Counted from the first letter of the stretch, positions 36,484 to 46,097 are shown. The stretch: DNA of 64,000 bases from Promethearchaeota archaeon (GCA_016839705.1 JAEOTR010000035.1:44658-108657), one strand, 5' to 3'. Translations and numbers: made by a program. The notes: generated by a model not told the origin, from the letters alone.

Positions 36484-36548
36484 GAATTATCACTTTCCAT
36501 TTATTTTATTCAAGATTAGAATTTTTTTTTGTTAATATTTTTGTGCGT

Positions 36549-36560
36549 GTTACATGTAAC
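36549..36560. promoter_or_regulatory. Perfect palindrome, candidate operator
   Basis: GTTACATGTAAC is a perfect 12-base palindrome. On the minus strand a TATA-like TTTTTATATA (36571-36580) precedes it by about 20 bases, so the palindrome sits near the expected start of transcription of the 36160-36483 gene. Its size suits a dimeric regulator such as an RHH protein. Confidence 0.5.
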
Positions 36561-36570
36561 ATATAAGACT

Positions 36571-36580
36571 TATATAAAAA
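36571..36580 (-). promoter_or_regulatory. TATA-like element of the 36.2-36.5 kb gene
   Basis: TTTTTATATA on the minus strand lies about 90 bases before the ATG at 36483 and immediately upstream of the palindrome. Confidence 0.4.
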
Positions 36581-36727
36581 TTTTTCTAAAGATAAAAAAT
36601 TAAAACATAGAATTAAAGTTTCGAAATATAACCCATTTTTAAATATAGTGAATTTTAGAGTTAAAATGTATTAAGATTAACTTTTAGGGTATTACGTCGG
36701 ATTTCTTGGGGTCATTTTCCACTAAAC

Positions 36728-36739
36728 CTTTAAATATAT
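36728..36739 (+). promoter_or_regulatory. TATA-like element of the RHH gene
   Basis: CTTTAAATATAT is found 50-60 bases before the ATG at 36788, at a good distance for an archaeal promoter with a short leader. Confidence 0.45.
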
Positions 36740-36787
36740 CACTCTCGTATATATATTTATTCAATAAAACAAATAAAACTTAGGTGA

Positions 36788-37015
36788 ATGGTTATAAAAT
36801 TAATCTCAGTAAATCTACCTGAATCCTATCTAAAGGTTCTCGAGATATTAGTATCTGAAAGCAAATTTCCTAATCGTTCAGAAGCTATACGCGTTGCTAT
36901 TCGCGATCTAATAAAAACAGAATATTTAATCGAAGAATCTATAGAAAGGAATATAAGTCCAAGCGTAATAGAACCAGAAATAGAAAACGAGATTCAAGAA
37001 AAATTATTTGCTTAA
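36788..37015 (+). CDS. Ribbon-helix-helix (CopG-like) transcriptional regulator
   Basis: In this 75-residue protein the N-terminal strand KLISVNLPESYLKVLE is followed by helices with FPNRSEAIRVAIRDL, the RHH core whose beta ribbon enters the DNA major groove. The C-terminal 25 residues are acidic. GGTGA at 36783-36787 directly precedes the ATG. RHH proteins often repress their own operon; the palindrome 230 bases upstream is a possible target. Confidence 0.88.
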   Translation: MVIKLISVNLPESYLKVLEILVSESKFPNRSEAIRVAIRDLIKTEYLIEESIERNISPSVIEPEIENEIQEKLFA

Positions 37016-37153
37016 TCCTTATTTTTTTCTTATTTAACAAGTGTTAAATCCTTATCAAATCATACTTTGATAATAAATCACTTACTTAATTTAATAACCA
37101 GATAAATTTTAATTTAATAAAGTCACTTTACTATCCAATATAAGGTGTATAAT

Positions 37154-38032
37154 ATGACTAAAATAGCCGTTGTTTCAACAAAGCATCGAATTTATGGAGT
37201 AAATAAAACCTTAGAATTATTAGGGATTAACCCCGTTAATAATAAAAATGTGATTTTCAAACCAAACTTTAATACAGCAGATCCTCCTCCTGCTTCAAGC
37301 TCTATGGAAACAGTCAAACAGCTTCTCATTAAAATAAAGGAAATGGGTGCGAAATCCATCACAGTGGCAGAACGTAGTGGTCCAGCTAAAACTTCTGAAA
37401 CATTTAAAAAAAAAGGATTATACAAACTAGCTGAAGAATTAGATTTTAAGATAGTGGATCTCACAGCTGTACCAGAAGAGGAGTATGTTCTTAAAAAACC
37501 TCGAAGTTGTCATTGGAAGGATGGATTTCTTTTTGCTAAAATATATGACGAAGCCGAATGTGTTGTGGAAACGTGTTGTTTAAAAACTCATATGTATGGT
37601 GGTCATTTTACTATGTCACTAAAAAACGCAGTTGGGTTAGTAAATCAAAAATATATGAGTGAATTACACTCCTCAAAAGACCAACGTAAGATGATTGCGG
37701 AAATTAATAGTGTATACAAACCAGAGTTAATCATAATGGATGGAATTACTTGTTTTGTAGATCAGGGGCCAATGATAGGTACTTGCAAAGAATTAAATGT
37801 TTTTGTTGGTGGTACTGATAAGGTGGCTATTGATGTAGTTGGAGTTGCACTATTGAGAATACTTGGAACAACCCCAGAGGTGACTAACGGCTCGATTTTT
37901 GAGCAAGACCAAATTAAAAGAGCCGTGGAACTAGGAATAGGTATAAATTCACCAGATGATATTGAGTTCATAACAGAATCAGAAGAATCTAAAAATTTGG
38001 TTGCCCAAATCAAAAATAAGTTGGCAGAATAA
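37154..38032 (+). CDS. DUF362 family protein
   Basis: The 292-residue protein has the DUF362 pattern: VIFKPNFNTADPPPASS near residue 35, ETCCLKTHMYGGHFTMSLKNAVG near residue 137 (stated in pieces: CCLKTHMYG and SLKNAVG), and IIMDGITCFVDQGPM near residue 200. Some DUF362 members carry ferredoxin-like cysteines; here only isolated ones are present. The function of the family is unclear. ATG at 37154 is preferred over GTG 37145, since GGTGT precedes it. Confidence 0.85.
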   Translation: MTKIAVVSTKHRIYGVNKTLELLGINPVNNKNVIFKPNFNTADPPPASSSMETVKQLLIKIKEMGAKSITVAERSGPAKTSETFKKKGLYKLAEELDFKIVDLTAVPEEEYVLKKPRSCHWKDGFLFAKIYDEAECVVETCCLKTHMYGGHFTMSLKNAVGLVNQKYMSELHSSKDQRKMIAEINSVYKPELIIMDGITCFVDQGPMIGTCKELNVFVGGTDKVAIDVVGVALLRILGTTPEVTNGSIFEQDQIKRAVELGIGINSPDDIEFITESEESKNLVAQIKNKLAE

Positions 38033-38038
38033 AGAATT

Positions 38039-41000
38039 TTATTCTTTTTTTAATAGATTTAATACTTTTTTCCTTCTTTCTTCTCTTCGTGCAGCGATTC
38101 GCGTCTTTAACATATCCATCTCAGTTTCATATGTTTTCTCTTTCGCTTTTAAATCGTCTTTACCAGATTTTCTCCCCAGTTTTTCCTGTAATTCTTCGAT
38201 TTTTATATCAATTACATCAACATATTTCTTCCCAATTTTTAGACTTTTAAGGTTAAACTTAGCCTCGTTTAATTCGGAAATAGATTTCATAACTCGATCA
38301 TTTATTATTGAAATTTGCGCTTTATCTAATGCTTTATATACGGCTTCGAATTTATCAAGACTTTCAATCTCACTTAGAGGTTCTAGGGTAACCAATGGGA
38401 TTTCCGCTTTATCTTTTATATCATTAATTACTTCTTCGATTCTCTTAATTTCTTCGTCTTTTGCTGATGTTTGTAACTTCTTTTCTTCCCTCTTTAACAA
38501 GAGTATTCCTTCATTATAATGTAAGTCATCGATAAAATTTTGAGCTCTCTCTAATTCTTTAAATATTTTTTTATCAAACTCTTCTTTAGCAAGCTTGCGT
38601 TTATCTTCTTTTTTCTGTTTTTTAAGTTCCTTTCGTTCTTTTTCAGTGTCTCTCCTAAATTTTTCCATCTGTTTTTCTTCTTCAGCTTTTTTCTTCTTAA
38701 TAGCTTCAAGAGCCTCATATTGTTGTCTTTCTCGTTTAAGTTTAAAGAGAAGCTCATTATTTATTCGAGATACTTCCCGCTTCCAAGAAATTTTATTAAA
38801 TAGTTTACGTGCTTCAATATACTTTTCATAAGCTTCTGGAAACTTCTTTCGGTCCAGTAAAGAGGTTCCTTGTTCTAGAAGCCTAAAAGCTTCCTCTGAA
38901 GTTTCCTGTTCCCACTGCTTCTCACTCTGTATTCTTAAAAATTCCTTTCTCTTTTCTTCTTGTTGCAACTTCCTTAGTTCTTCAGCTTTCGCAAACGTCT
39001 CTTCTAATTTTTCCTCGATTTTCAGTTTTTCGATTCTTTCTTTCTCATTAATCGCTTGTTCAAGTTCAAAAGATTGTTGTCTTCTCTTAATCATAGCAAT
39101 GGAATCTTTAACCATATGAATTCCTTCTTGCCAGCTTATTTCGGTAAATATTTCTTCACTTTCCTTATAATAATCAATAGACTTTTCAAAATTATTTAAG
39201 GCTAACTCATTTTTTGCTCTATCCATTAATGAAAATGCTTTATCTTTTGCGGTTTCAAATTGAATTACTTTCTCTTCTTTTAAAAGCAGTGATTCTTTTC
39301 TTTGCTTAATTAACCTTTCTTCTTCTTCCTTTGCTTGTTTTAACATCCGTTGTTGTCGTAATAATTCTTCATCTCGTTTTTCCACTTTTGCAATTTCTAA
39401 CGCACGTAATCTGTTATCTTTTTCTTGTTTTTCCTTGTAAAATTTTATTGTATTAATTAATTTCATAGATTCTTCTATCCAACCTATCTCTTCGAATCCT
39501 TTTCTAGCCTCGCGATAAATTTTAAAGATTTCCTCATATGGGGGTTCCTGATCAAAGATACCATCCTTAATCTTTAATTCATAGTCCTTTGCTAATCTCT
39601 CAGCTTTATGAATATCATTAAAAATAACTTCTGCTGCTTTATCTTTGTCTCTTTTAAATTTCTCAATTTCTAAAATCTTTTTCTCACGAGCAAGCAAATC
39701 TTTTTCAGTGCCATCCTTAGCATATTCTAATTCCATTACCGGTTTTTCTAATTTCTTTTTCTCTATTTGCCGTAATTTTTCATCCTTTTCCTTCTTTTCT
39801 TTATAAAATTTAATAGTATTTATTAATCGACTAGCCTCATCATTCCATCCAATTTTCTGAAATGTTTTTTTGGCTTCTTGGTAATTTGAAATAGCTTTAT
39901 CATAGGGACTGTTATATAATAGCACATCTGATTTGATACTTAACTCATAATTCTTAACTAATTTTTCTGCTTCATCTATTAAATTCATAGCAGTATCCAA
40001 TAAAATATCCTCTTCTTTAACCCCTTTTTCTAGTTCTCTTATTTTATCTGGTTTAACAGGTTTAAAATCTTCTTTAATTTTGTGCATATCCTCAATTTCT
40101 TTCTGTCGTTCTGCTTTTTTAGCCTCAATTTCCAGTAATTTTTCATATTTATCTAATTTTTCTTGGTAGATTTTAATCTGATTTGCATATACTTCAGCTT
40201 GTTCCTTCCAACCCCTTGCATAAACTTTTTCACGGATATCTTTATAAATATCAATCACTTCAGAATAAGGAGTATCTTCCAAAATTTCACCTTTTCTCAT
40301 CGCTTTTCTCATTGCGGTTTCATAGTCGTGAACTAATCCTTCAGCTCTATTGATATTTTCGGTTATATATTGTTCGAATTCCTCTTCTTCACCCTTTTTT
40401 CGTTCTAAAGATCTTAATTTTTCTTCCTCTCTCATAGATTCTTTTCCAACTTTATGCATTTCCTCGATTTCCTTTTGTCTATCTGCTTTTTTAAACTCGA
40501 TCTCGAGTAATTTTACATGGTTCTCTAATTTTTCTTGATAAATCTTAATTTGATTCGCATACATTTCAGCTTGTTCCTTCCAACCCCTTGCATAGACTTT
40601 TTCACGGATATCTTTATAAATATCAATCACTTCAGAATAAGGTGTATCTTCCAAAATTTCACCTTTTCTCATCGCTTTTCTCATAGCGGTTTCATGGTCG
40701 CGAACTAATTTTTCTGCCTTATTTACTGCATCTGATATAATATTCTCAAATTCTTTTTCTTCTCTTTTTTGATCAATAGCTTTGAATTTTTCCTCGTCTA
40801 CTTTAACTCTTTTTTCTATTTTATGCATTTCTTTGATTTCCATTTGTCTTTGGATTTTTTGAGCTTCAATTTCACGTAATTTTTTATCCTTTTCCCATTT
40901 TTGAGAATAAAAATTTATCTGATTATTATAAGAAGCAACCTCAGTATGATTTTCTTTACTAAGTGACATTTGTTTTGCTCTTTCATAAATCCTAATAATT

Positions 41001-42973
41001 TCAGCAAATGGAGGATTATCAACTAATTTTCCTTTTCTTACTGCTTTTTTCATGGCTAAGTCATATTCACGTGCCATTGACTCAGCTTTGTTGACCATAT
41101 CATTTATCAATTGTTCAAAATCTTCTTCTGTCTCTTCTTCACTAGATCTTACTTCAGATTTAATTAGTTTAGCTTCTTTTAATCCGCTTATTCCCTCTTC
41201 CTTTTGTATTTTTAACATATCATCCATTTCTTTTTGCTTCTGAGCTTTTTCAGCTTCAATCTCTCGTAATTTGTTATCTTTTTCCAGTTTTTCTTTGAAT
41301 AATTGAATTTGGCTCAAAAAAATCGCAACATCAGTCTCCCAACCTCTTTCCTGAGCCTTCTGCATTGCTGTTCTGAAATCATTTATAATTTCAGGATAGG
41401 GACATTTTATTTCAAACTTCCCCTTTCTTAATGCTACTTCGTATTCTCTTGCCTCCTTTTCTGCTCTATTTGTTATTTCATCAATTTCAGATCTAAGTTG
41501 TTGTATTTCAATTTCTCTTCTACGTTGTTCTTCTGATGCTTTCAACTGAGGCTCAGTTTGAATAGGGATCTTTACATCTTTTTTAACCTTTAGATATTCT
41601 TCAACTTCCTTCTGTTTTTTTACTTTTTCAGCTTCAATTTGTCTAATTTTATTATCTTGCTCAAGTTTTTGATAGTATACTCCGATAGTATCATCATAAA
41701 TGGCAGATTCACTTCCCCACCCCTTATCAATTAATAACTCTTTAATTTTTTCATAAATGTCAATCACTTTAGGGTAAATACATTCCTCAACTATTTCTCC
41801 TTTTTTGATTGCTTTCTGCATAGCCAATTCATATTCTCGAGCCATACGTGAGGCCTCTGTGACCAGATTATCAATTTGAGCTTTGAAAAATTCATTCTCC
41901 ATCCGTTGAATTTCTATTCCTTTTAGTCTCTTTAATTTTTCTAGGTTTTCTTGCTCTTCTCGGTCAATCGCTTCCTGTTCTATTAAATCTATAGATTCAA
42001 TTTGAGTCTGAGGCTTTTCTTCCTTCCCCAATTTCTGTTCTTCCAATCGCTTTAAAAATGTTTGTTTTTCATTTTCTAATTGGTTTATTGTGTCTTGAAC
42101 CTTCTTTACTTCATAGGTCCAGTGTAAATCTTCAAATAACTTAGCTCCTTCTTTATATAATTGTAAAGATTCATCGTACCGTTTGGTTCTAGCTAATTCC
42201 GATGCTTGTCCTAATATATCATAAGCTTTAGACGAAATTTCTTCTTCTTTTTTCTTAGAAATGAGGTACTGCTTCAATTTTTCTTCTTTTGGTTCTTCTT
42301 CAAGGGATTCTTTAATTTCTGATTCTTTTTCGACTTCTATTGAACTCGATACTTTCTTTACACTCTGTAAAAATTCTGCTTTTTTATTATAACATTCCTC
42401 AATCAATTGAAATACCCGTTCAACACCCTCTGTATTATTGACTTCTTCAAATAGTTCAACAGTTTTATCATATTTATCAAGAGCTTCTTCGAACTGATTC
42501 GCTTCTACAAGATCGTTTCCATCCTTTATAAGTTGTTCAGCCGTTAGAAATACATCTACTTCAATTTCTTCTTGAATTGGCTCTGGTTCAACAATAGCAT
42601 CTTTTACACCCTCAGAAATCTCTATCTTTTCTAATTCCACTGCACCCTTTTCAGTTTCGATTTCACTTTCTCTAAAAACTTGTTCTTTGAGTAAATAAAC
42701 TTCAGAAATCTTTTCGTTTATAGCCTTAATCTCGTCTCTTCTGTTAATTTGAGAATATAATCCAATAGCTTGACGTAAAACTTCAATACCATCATCAAAA
42801 TATTTCGTTTCGATTAAATTGATTGCATGTTCAACTAACTCATAAGCTTCAGTAGCAACTTCTTCTTCCATCTCTATTAAATCTGAAAAAAATGCTTCTT
42901 TTGTTGGATCAAATCCATTCTCGTCAAATTCTTGCTCAATATCCTCTTCCTTTCTCTCATCCATAAACTTCAT
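38039..42973 (-). CDS. Giant TPR-like and coiled-coil repeat protein
   Basis: The 1644-residue protein has no signal peptide or membrane segment. Three TPR-like units start it (for example AIGLYSQINRRDEI and YDKTVELFEEVNN). Seven larger modules follow, each opening like YETAMRKAMRKGEILED, then PYSEVIDIYKDI, GWKEQAE and a Lys/Glu-rich coiled coil. Three further TPR-like units (WQEGIHMVKDS, WKREVSRINNE and a last one) and a charged coiled coil close it. TPR units bind peptides, so this may be a scaffold. Modules 4 and 5 are nearly identical at the DNA level, indicating recent duplication. It precedes a wHTH gene, psmA and a GTPase on the same strand. Confidence 0.75.
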   Translation of the reverse strand: MKFMDERKEEDIEQEFDENGFDPTKEAFFSDLIEMEEEVATEAYELVEHAINLIETKYFDDGIEVLRQAIGLYSQINRRDEIKAINEKISEVYLLKEQVFRESEIETEKGAVELEKIEISEGVKDAIVEPEPIQEEIEVDVFLTAEQLIKDGNDLVEANQFEEALDKYDKTVELFEEVNNTEGVERVFQLIEECYNKKAEFLQSVKKVSSSIEVEKESEIKESLEEEPKEEKLKQYLISKKKEEEISSKAYDILGQASELARTKRYDESLQLYKEGAKLFEDLHWTYEVKKVQDTINQLENEKQTFLKRLEEQKLGKEEKPQTQIESIDLIEQEAIDREEQENLEKLKRLKGIEIQRMENEFFKAQIDNLVTEASRMAREYELAMQKAIKKGEIVEECIYPKVIDIYEKIKELLIDKGWGSESAIYDDTIGVYYQKLEQDNKIRQIEAEKVKKQKEVEEYLKVKKDVKIPIQTEPQLKASEEQRRREIEIQQLRSEIDEITNRAEKEAREYEVALRKGKFEIKCPYPEIINDFRTAMQKAQERGWETDVAIFLSQIQLFKEKLEKDNKLREIEAEKAQKQKEMDDMLKIQKEEGISGLKEAKLIKSEVRSSEEETEEDFEQLINDMVNKAESMAREYDLAMKKAVRKGKLVDNPPFAEIIRIYERAKQMSLSKENHTEVASYNNQINFYSQKWEKDKKLREIEAQKIQRQMEIKEMHKIEKRVKVDEEKFKAIDQKREEKEFENIISDAVNKAEKLVRDHETAMRKAMRKGEILEDTPYSEVIDIYKDIREKVYARGWKEQAEMYANQIKIYQEKLENHVKLLEIEFKKADRQKEIEEMHKVGKESMREEEKLRSLERKKGEEEEFEQYITENINRAEGLVHDYETAMRKAMRKGEILEDTPYSEVIDIYKDIREKVYARGWKEQAEVYANQIKIYQEKLDKYEKLLEIEAKKAERQKEIEDMHKIKEDFKPVKPDKIRELEKGVKEEDILLDTAMNLIDEAEKLVKNYELSIKSDVLLYNSPYDKAISNYQEAKKTFQKIGWNDEASRLINTIKFYKEKKEKDEKLRQIEKKKLEKPVMELEYAKDGTEKDLLAREKKILEIEKFKRDKDKAAEVIFNDIHKAERLAKDYELKIKDGIFDQEPPYEEIFKIYREARKGFEEIGWIEESMKLINTIKFYKEKQEKDNRLRALEIAKVEKRDEELLRQQRMLKQAKEEEERLIKQRKESLLLKEEKVIQFETAKDKAFSLMDRAKNELALNNFEKSIDYYKESEEIFTEISWQEGIHMVKDSIAMIKRRQQSFELEQAINEKERIEKLKIEEKLEETFAKAEELRKLQQEEKRKEFLRIQSEKQWEQETSEEAFRLLEQGTSLLDRKKFPEAYEKYIEARKLFNKISWKREVSRINNELLFKLKRERQQYEALEAIKKKKAEEEKQMEKFRRDTEKERKELKKQKKEDKRKLAKEEFDKKIFKELERAQNFIDDLHYNEGILLLKREEKKLQTSAKDEEIKRIEEVINDIKDKAEIPLVTLEPLSEIESLDKFEAVYKALDKAQISIINDRVMKSISELNEAKFNLKSLKIGKKYVDVIDIKIEELQEKLGRKSGKDDLKAKEKTYETEMDMLKTRIAARREERRKKVLNLLKKE
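40205..40702 (-). repeat. Two near-identical modules of the giant repeat protein, 372 bp apart
   Basis: Bases 40205-40330 and 40577-40702 are almost identical, with the period of 372 bp (124 codons) exactly conserving the frame. They encode the MRKAMRKGEILED to GWKEQAE segment in modules 4 and 5. Confidence 0.9.
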
Positions 42974-43086
42974 CTTCTTTTTAAGGAAAATTAAGAATAA
43001 AATAACCTAAAAATTGATATTGTCTAAAATAAATGTAATGTCTATTAATACTAGAAGTCATTAATCGAGAATAAAAATTTAAGTAA

Positions 43087-43479
43087 TCACTGTTCAAACT
43101 TTCCTAAATTCTTATTAAGAAAATCATCGCAAATTTTTCCGCCCTCTCTCGTCAAATTCCAACCATTAGCTTCTCTTTTCACTAGATTTAGATTCTCAAT
43201 ACTAGTCAATATTTGATGAACTTCCCCCTCATCTTTACGAATATTAAAATCTACTCTAAGACTAAAAACTATTTCATCGATTGGGACTGCACCTCCAAGT
43301 TCGTCTTCCATAACACCTAAAGCAACAAGAACTTGATTTTGCTTAGTCATATCTGCGTCCATAGAAGTTTTCATCTCATCACGTAGCCATGGATTACTTT
43401 TAAGCATTTTCTTAATTGCTCGTTCATCACCATTTTGATAAACAGCATCGAATTGCTCTCTAATCTTCTTCTTTGCCAT
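43087..43479 (-). CDS. Uncharacterised protein with C-terminal winged-helix-like region
   Basis: The product of 130 residues is helical and charged in the first half and carries VPIDEIVFSLRVDFNIRKD, then HQILTSIENLNLVKREANGW, which looks like a winged helix with wing strand. No membrane segment is present. It lies between psmA and the giant repeat gene on the same strand. Family unknown. Confidence 0.5.
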   Translation of the reverse strand: MAKKKIREQFDAVYQNGDERAIKKMLKSNPWLRDEMKTSMDADMTKQNQVLVALGVMEDELGGAVPIDEIVFSLRVDFNIRKDEGEVHQILTSIENLNLVKREANGWNLTREGGKICDDFLNKNLGKFEQ

Positions 43480-43594
43480 AATTGAAGCACAATAAAATAA
43501 AGTGAGTGAAAAATTTGTATTAATTTATAACTAACTATAATATAAATTTAGAAAATAAAACCTTTTATGATTAAGGGAAAAAAAGAAAATTATC

Positions 43595-44308
43595 CTAAAT
43601 TTGCAAAAAACCTTCTACTTCTTCTTTAGAAGCCATATGAAATTTTTTAGTATCACCCTTAATGTAGGCTATTCGTATATTTTCTTTAGTTGCTTCCTCA
43701 TCAATAGCCTCTTTAAGTGCGGAGAGTGCCATACTAACAACTTCATCAAAAGGCATTTCTGCTTTATAATGTTCAACAAGGTACTCCCTTGCGGTTGCTT
43801 CACCATTCCCAAGTGCATAAGCTTTAAATGGTCTGTAAATACCACTTGGTGAGGTTGTAAAAATATGCGTTCCCGAAGCGTCGATTCCAATGAGGAAGAA
43901 TGCACAACCCCATGGACGCACACCCCCAAACTGTGTATATTGCTGTTTCAAGTCTGCGATAGTTTTTGCTAACATATTTAGTCGAACAGGTTCATCATAT
44001 GTCAATCTAAATGATTGAGCTTGAACTCGCGCGTAGTTAATGAGTGCTCGTGAATCTGCATGCAAGCCTGATATAGCAACACCAATGTGTTCGTCAATTT
44101 GAAAAATTTTATCAATTGAATCAGCATCCATTAACTTTGATGCAACTTTAATCTGAGCCACCAAACACACATCATCCTTAGATTTTACAGCTACCGCTAG
44201 AGTTCCACGCCTTACTGCTTCTAAAGCATATTCTACTTGAAATAAGCGTCCCTCAGGAGAAAATACTGTCAAAGCTCTGTCATACATTCGACCTTGTCCA
44301 CCAAACAT
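43595..44308 (-). CDS. psmA: Proteasome alpha subunit
   Basis: The 237-residue protein opens with YDRALTVFSPEGRLFQVEYA, the N-terminal gate helix and signature of proteasome alpha subunits, then EAVRRGTLAVAVK and AISGLHADSRALI. It forms the outer ring of the 20S core; the catalytic beta subunit is not in the window. Stop is TAG. A GTPase gene lies 100 bases upstream on the same strand. Confidence 0.96.
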   Translation of the reverse strand: MFGGQGRMYDRALTVFSPEGRLFQVEYALEAVRRGTLAVAVKSKDDVCLVAQIKVASKLMDADSIDKIFQIDEHIGVAISGLHADSRALINYARVQAQSFRLTYDEPVRLNMLAKTIADLKQQYTQFGGVRPWGCAFFLIGIDASGTHIFTTSPSGIYRPFKAYALGNGEATAREYLVEHYKAEMPFDEVVSMALSALKEAIDEEATKENIRIAYIKGDTKKFHMASKEEVEGFLQI

Positions 44309-44409
44309 TTTAATTCTAACCTTCTTTGTTTTTAAGATAATTATAGATTGAACTTAGTTTTTTAAATGTATTAAAGAATTTTAATTTAATGTTTATACTA
44401 AATAAAATT

Positions 44410-44967
44410 TTAAATCTTTTGGGTACCCTTTAATATTGCTAAGGTTATTTCTTTAAATACAGGGCTAACATCAACATCTTCTTTGGCACTTGTTTCAAAA
44501 TAAGCAAGAGCATTTATTTCATCCTTTAATGCCTCTCCTTCCTTTTCTCCGACTTCTCTACGGTCTATTAAATCAATTTTATTTCCTACTAACATACTTG
44601 GTTTGCCATCACCGATTACTTTCTCAACTTCACTCTTCCAAGCTAAAATGTTTTGAAAAGAGCTTCTCCTTGAAAGATCGAAAACGAACACAATGGCTGT
44701 TGCCCCTCTATAAAATGGGGGGCGTACAAAGCTGAAATGTTTCTGTCCTGCTAGATCCCAGATTTGGAGCTTAACAAGATAATTTGGGTATTCTTCTAAT
44801 TCAACCTGCTTCGTGGAAAAATTTGATCCAATTGTCATAATATAATTTTCTTTAAAAGTGTCCTCACAATAGCGTAAGACCATTGATGTTTTTCCTACTC
44901 CTCCATCCCCTACCACAACCACCTTGTATATAAATGACCTGATAGATTTCTCAATAATTTTACCCAT
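44410..44967 (-). CDS. Rab-like small GTPase
   Basis: The 185-residue GTPase has P-loop GDGGVGKTS (residues 20-28), switch I TIGSNFSTKQV, G3 WDLAGQ, G4 NKID and G5 SAK, in the Ras/Rab order. IWDLAGQKHFSFVRPPFYRG and AIVFVFDLSRRSSF are close to Rab-family text. The C-terminus ends in LKGTQKI without a prenylation cysteine, so membrane attachment would require another means. Such GTPases are abundant in Asgard genomes. No effector or regulator is adjacent. It may be co-transcribed with psmA. Confidence 0.92.
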   Translation of the reverse strand: MGKIIEKSIRSFIYKVVVVGDGGVGKTSMVLRYCEDTFKENYIMTIGSNFSTKQVELEEYPNYLVKLQIWDLAGQKHFSFVRPPFYRGATAIVFVFDLSRRSSFQNILAWKSEVEKVIGDGKPSMLVGNKIDLIDRREVGEKEGEALKDEINALAYFETSAKEDVDVSPVFKEITLAILKGTQKI

Positions 44968-45230
44968 TCACCATTTTAGTTAATTTAATCAACCCATAAC
45001 ATGAATCTGTTCAAGTTTTTGGATTTAGCAAGTTTATTTTTGAAATAGTGAAATTTCCATGTTTGAGTAATTAATATTAATATAATAATTCTTACATAAA
45101 ACTTCTTATATTAAATCTTTATTTTTTGAATCGGTTATTTATAAGACATTAATTAAATTACTTATGATAGAATTTTGATTTAATTTTAATTGCTTCAATG
45201 GTAAATTTATCTGAACAGTTTACTTCTTTT

Positions 45231-46097
45231 TTACCTATTAGCTTTTCCAGTTTGTTTTACAGTTTCAAGAAAATCAAGGACTTCATTTAAAAATCCCTCA
45301 GTATTTTCTATATTGGTCATGTGACCAAGACCAGTCATAATTACATGCCGATTATCAGGGATCTCTTTTGCCATAATCTCGCTTCCATTTAGGAACACGA
45401 TGTCAAATTCACCAATCAAGATTAGTGTAGGACACTTAATTTGTCTGAGTCCCTCAACCCTGGGATCTGGATCAGTGTAAAAAACACTACGGAACTGCAT
45501 TATTGTTTGAGGATCCTGAACTCGTTGGACTTCTTTCCAGATGTCCCACATTTTTTCGCTATCAGGATGTTCCGCCATTTTAAACAAGTATTCTCCAGGA
45601 TTTTGACGAGAAGCTTGTATTTTTTCATCAACAGTGGCGTTGAGAGCCCAATTTCTTAAAGCTTCTATTTTTTCCTCTGTGGGTGTTGGAGGAGGGTTCT
45701 TTATATAGTAGTCTGGTATTGTAGCTGACCCCGTATCAATAAGCATTAAGCTGATTAAACGTTCAGATCTAGTCATAGCATAGCGTACTCCAACCATTCC
45801 GCCAGTAGCATGAGTTAGGATGTGAAATTTATCAATCCCCAGATGATCAGCAAGAGCGTCAAAATCACTTGCCATAGTGTCAGCATCATAACCATAAGGC
45901 TCGCCCTCTACAACTGTGCGACCGTGTCCTCTCATATCCATGGAAATCATACGATATTTTTCAGCTAATTTCGCGGTGACACCAGACTCGCTCCAATATA
46001 TTGTATTTTCAGCTAATCCATGATTTGCGATTATAGCTTCCCCTTTTCCAACATCTTCATAATATAATTTTAAGTTTTCCTTTTCAAAAAAGGGCAT
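45231..46097 (-). CDS. Alpha/beta hydrolase
   Basis: This 288-residue enzyme has the pattern DMRGHGRTVVEGEP and LTHATGGMVGVRYA, in which the usual nucleophile Ser of G-x-S-x-G is replaced by Thr or moved to another residue (H-A-T-G-G), an oddity. LILIGEFDIVF supplies an acid and GLGHMTNIEN a base His. It is related to haloperoxidase or epoxide-hydrolase-like proteins. Substrate unknown. Confidence 0.82.
   Translation of the reverse strand: MPFFEKENLKLYYEDVGKGEAIIANHGLAENTIYWSESGVTAKLAEKYRMISMDMRGHGRTVVEGEPYGYDADTMASDFDALADHLGIDKFHILTHATGGMVGVRYAMTRSERLISLMLIDTGSATIPDYYIKNPPPTPTEEKIEALRNWALNATVDEKIQASRQNPGEYLFKMAEHPDSEKMWDIWKEVQRVQDPQTIMQFRSVFYTDPDPRVEGLRQIKCPTLILIGEFDIVFLNGSEIMAKEIPDNRHVIMTGLGHMTNIENTEGFLNEVLDFLETVKQTGKANR

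Noticed and set aside
40205..41300. Repeats suggesting a mobile element
   Set aside because: They are in-frame modules of one large protein.
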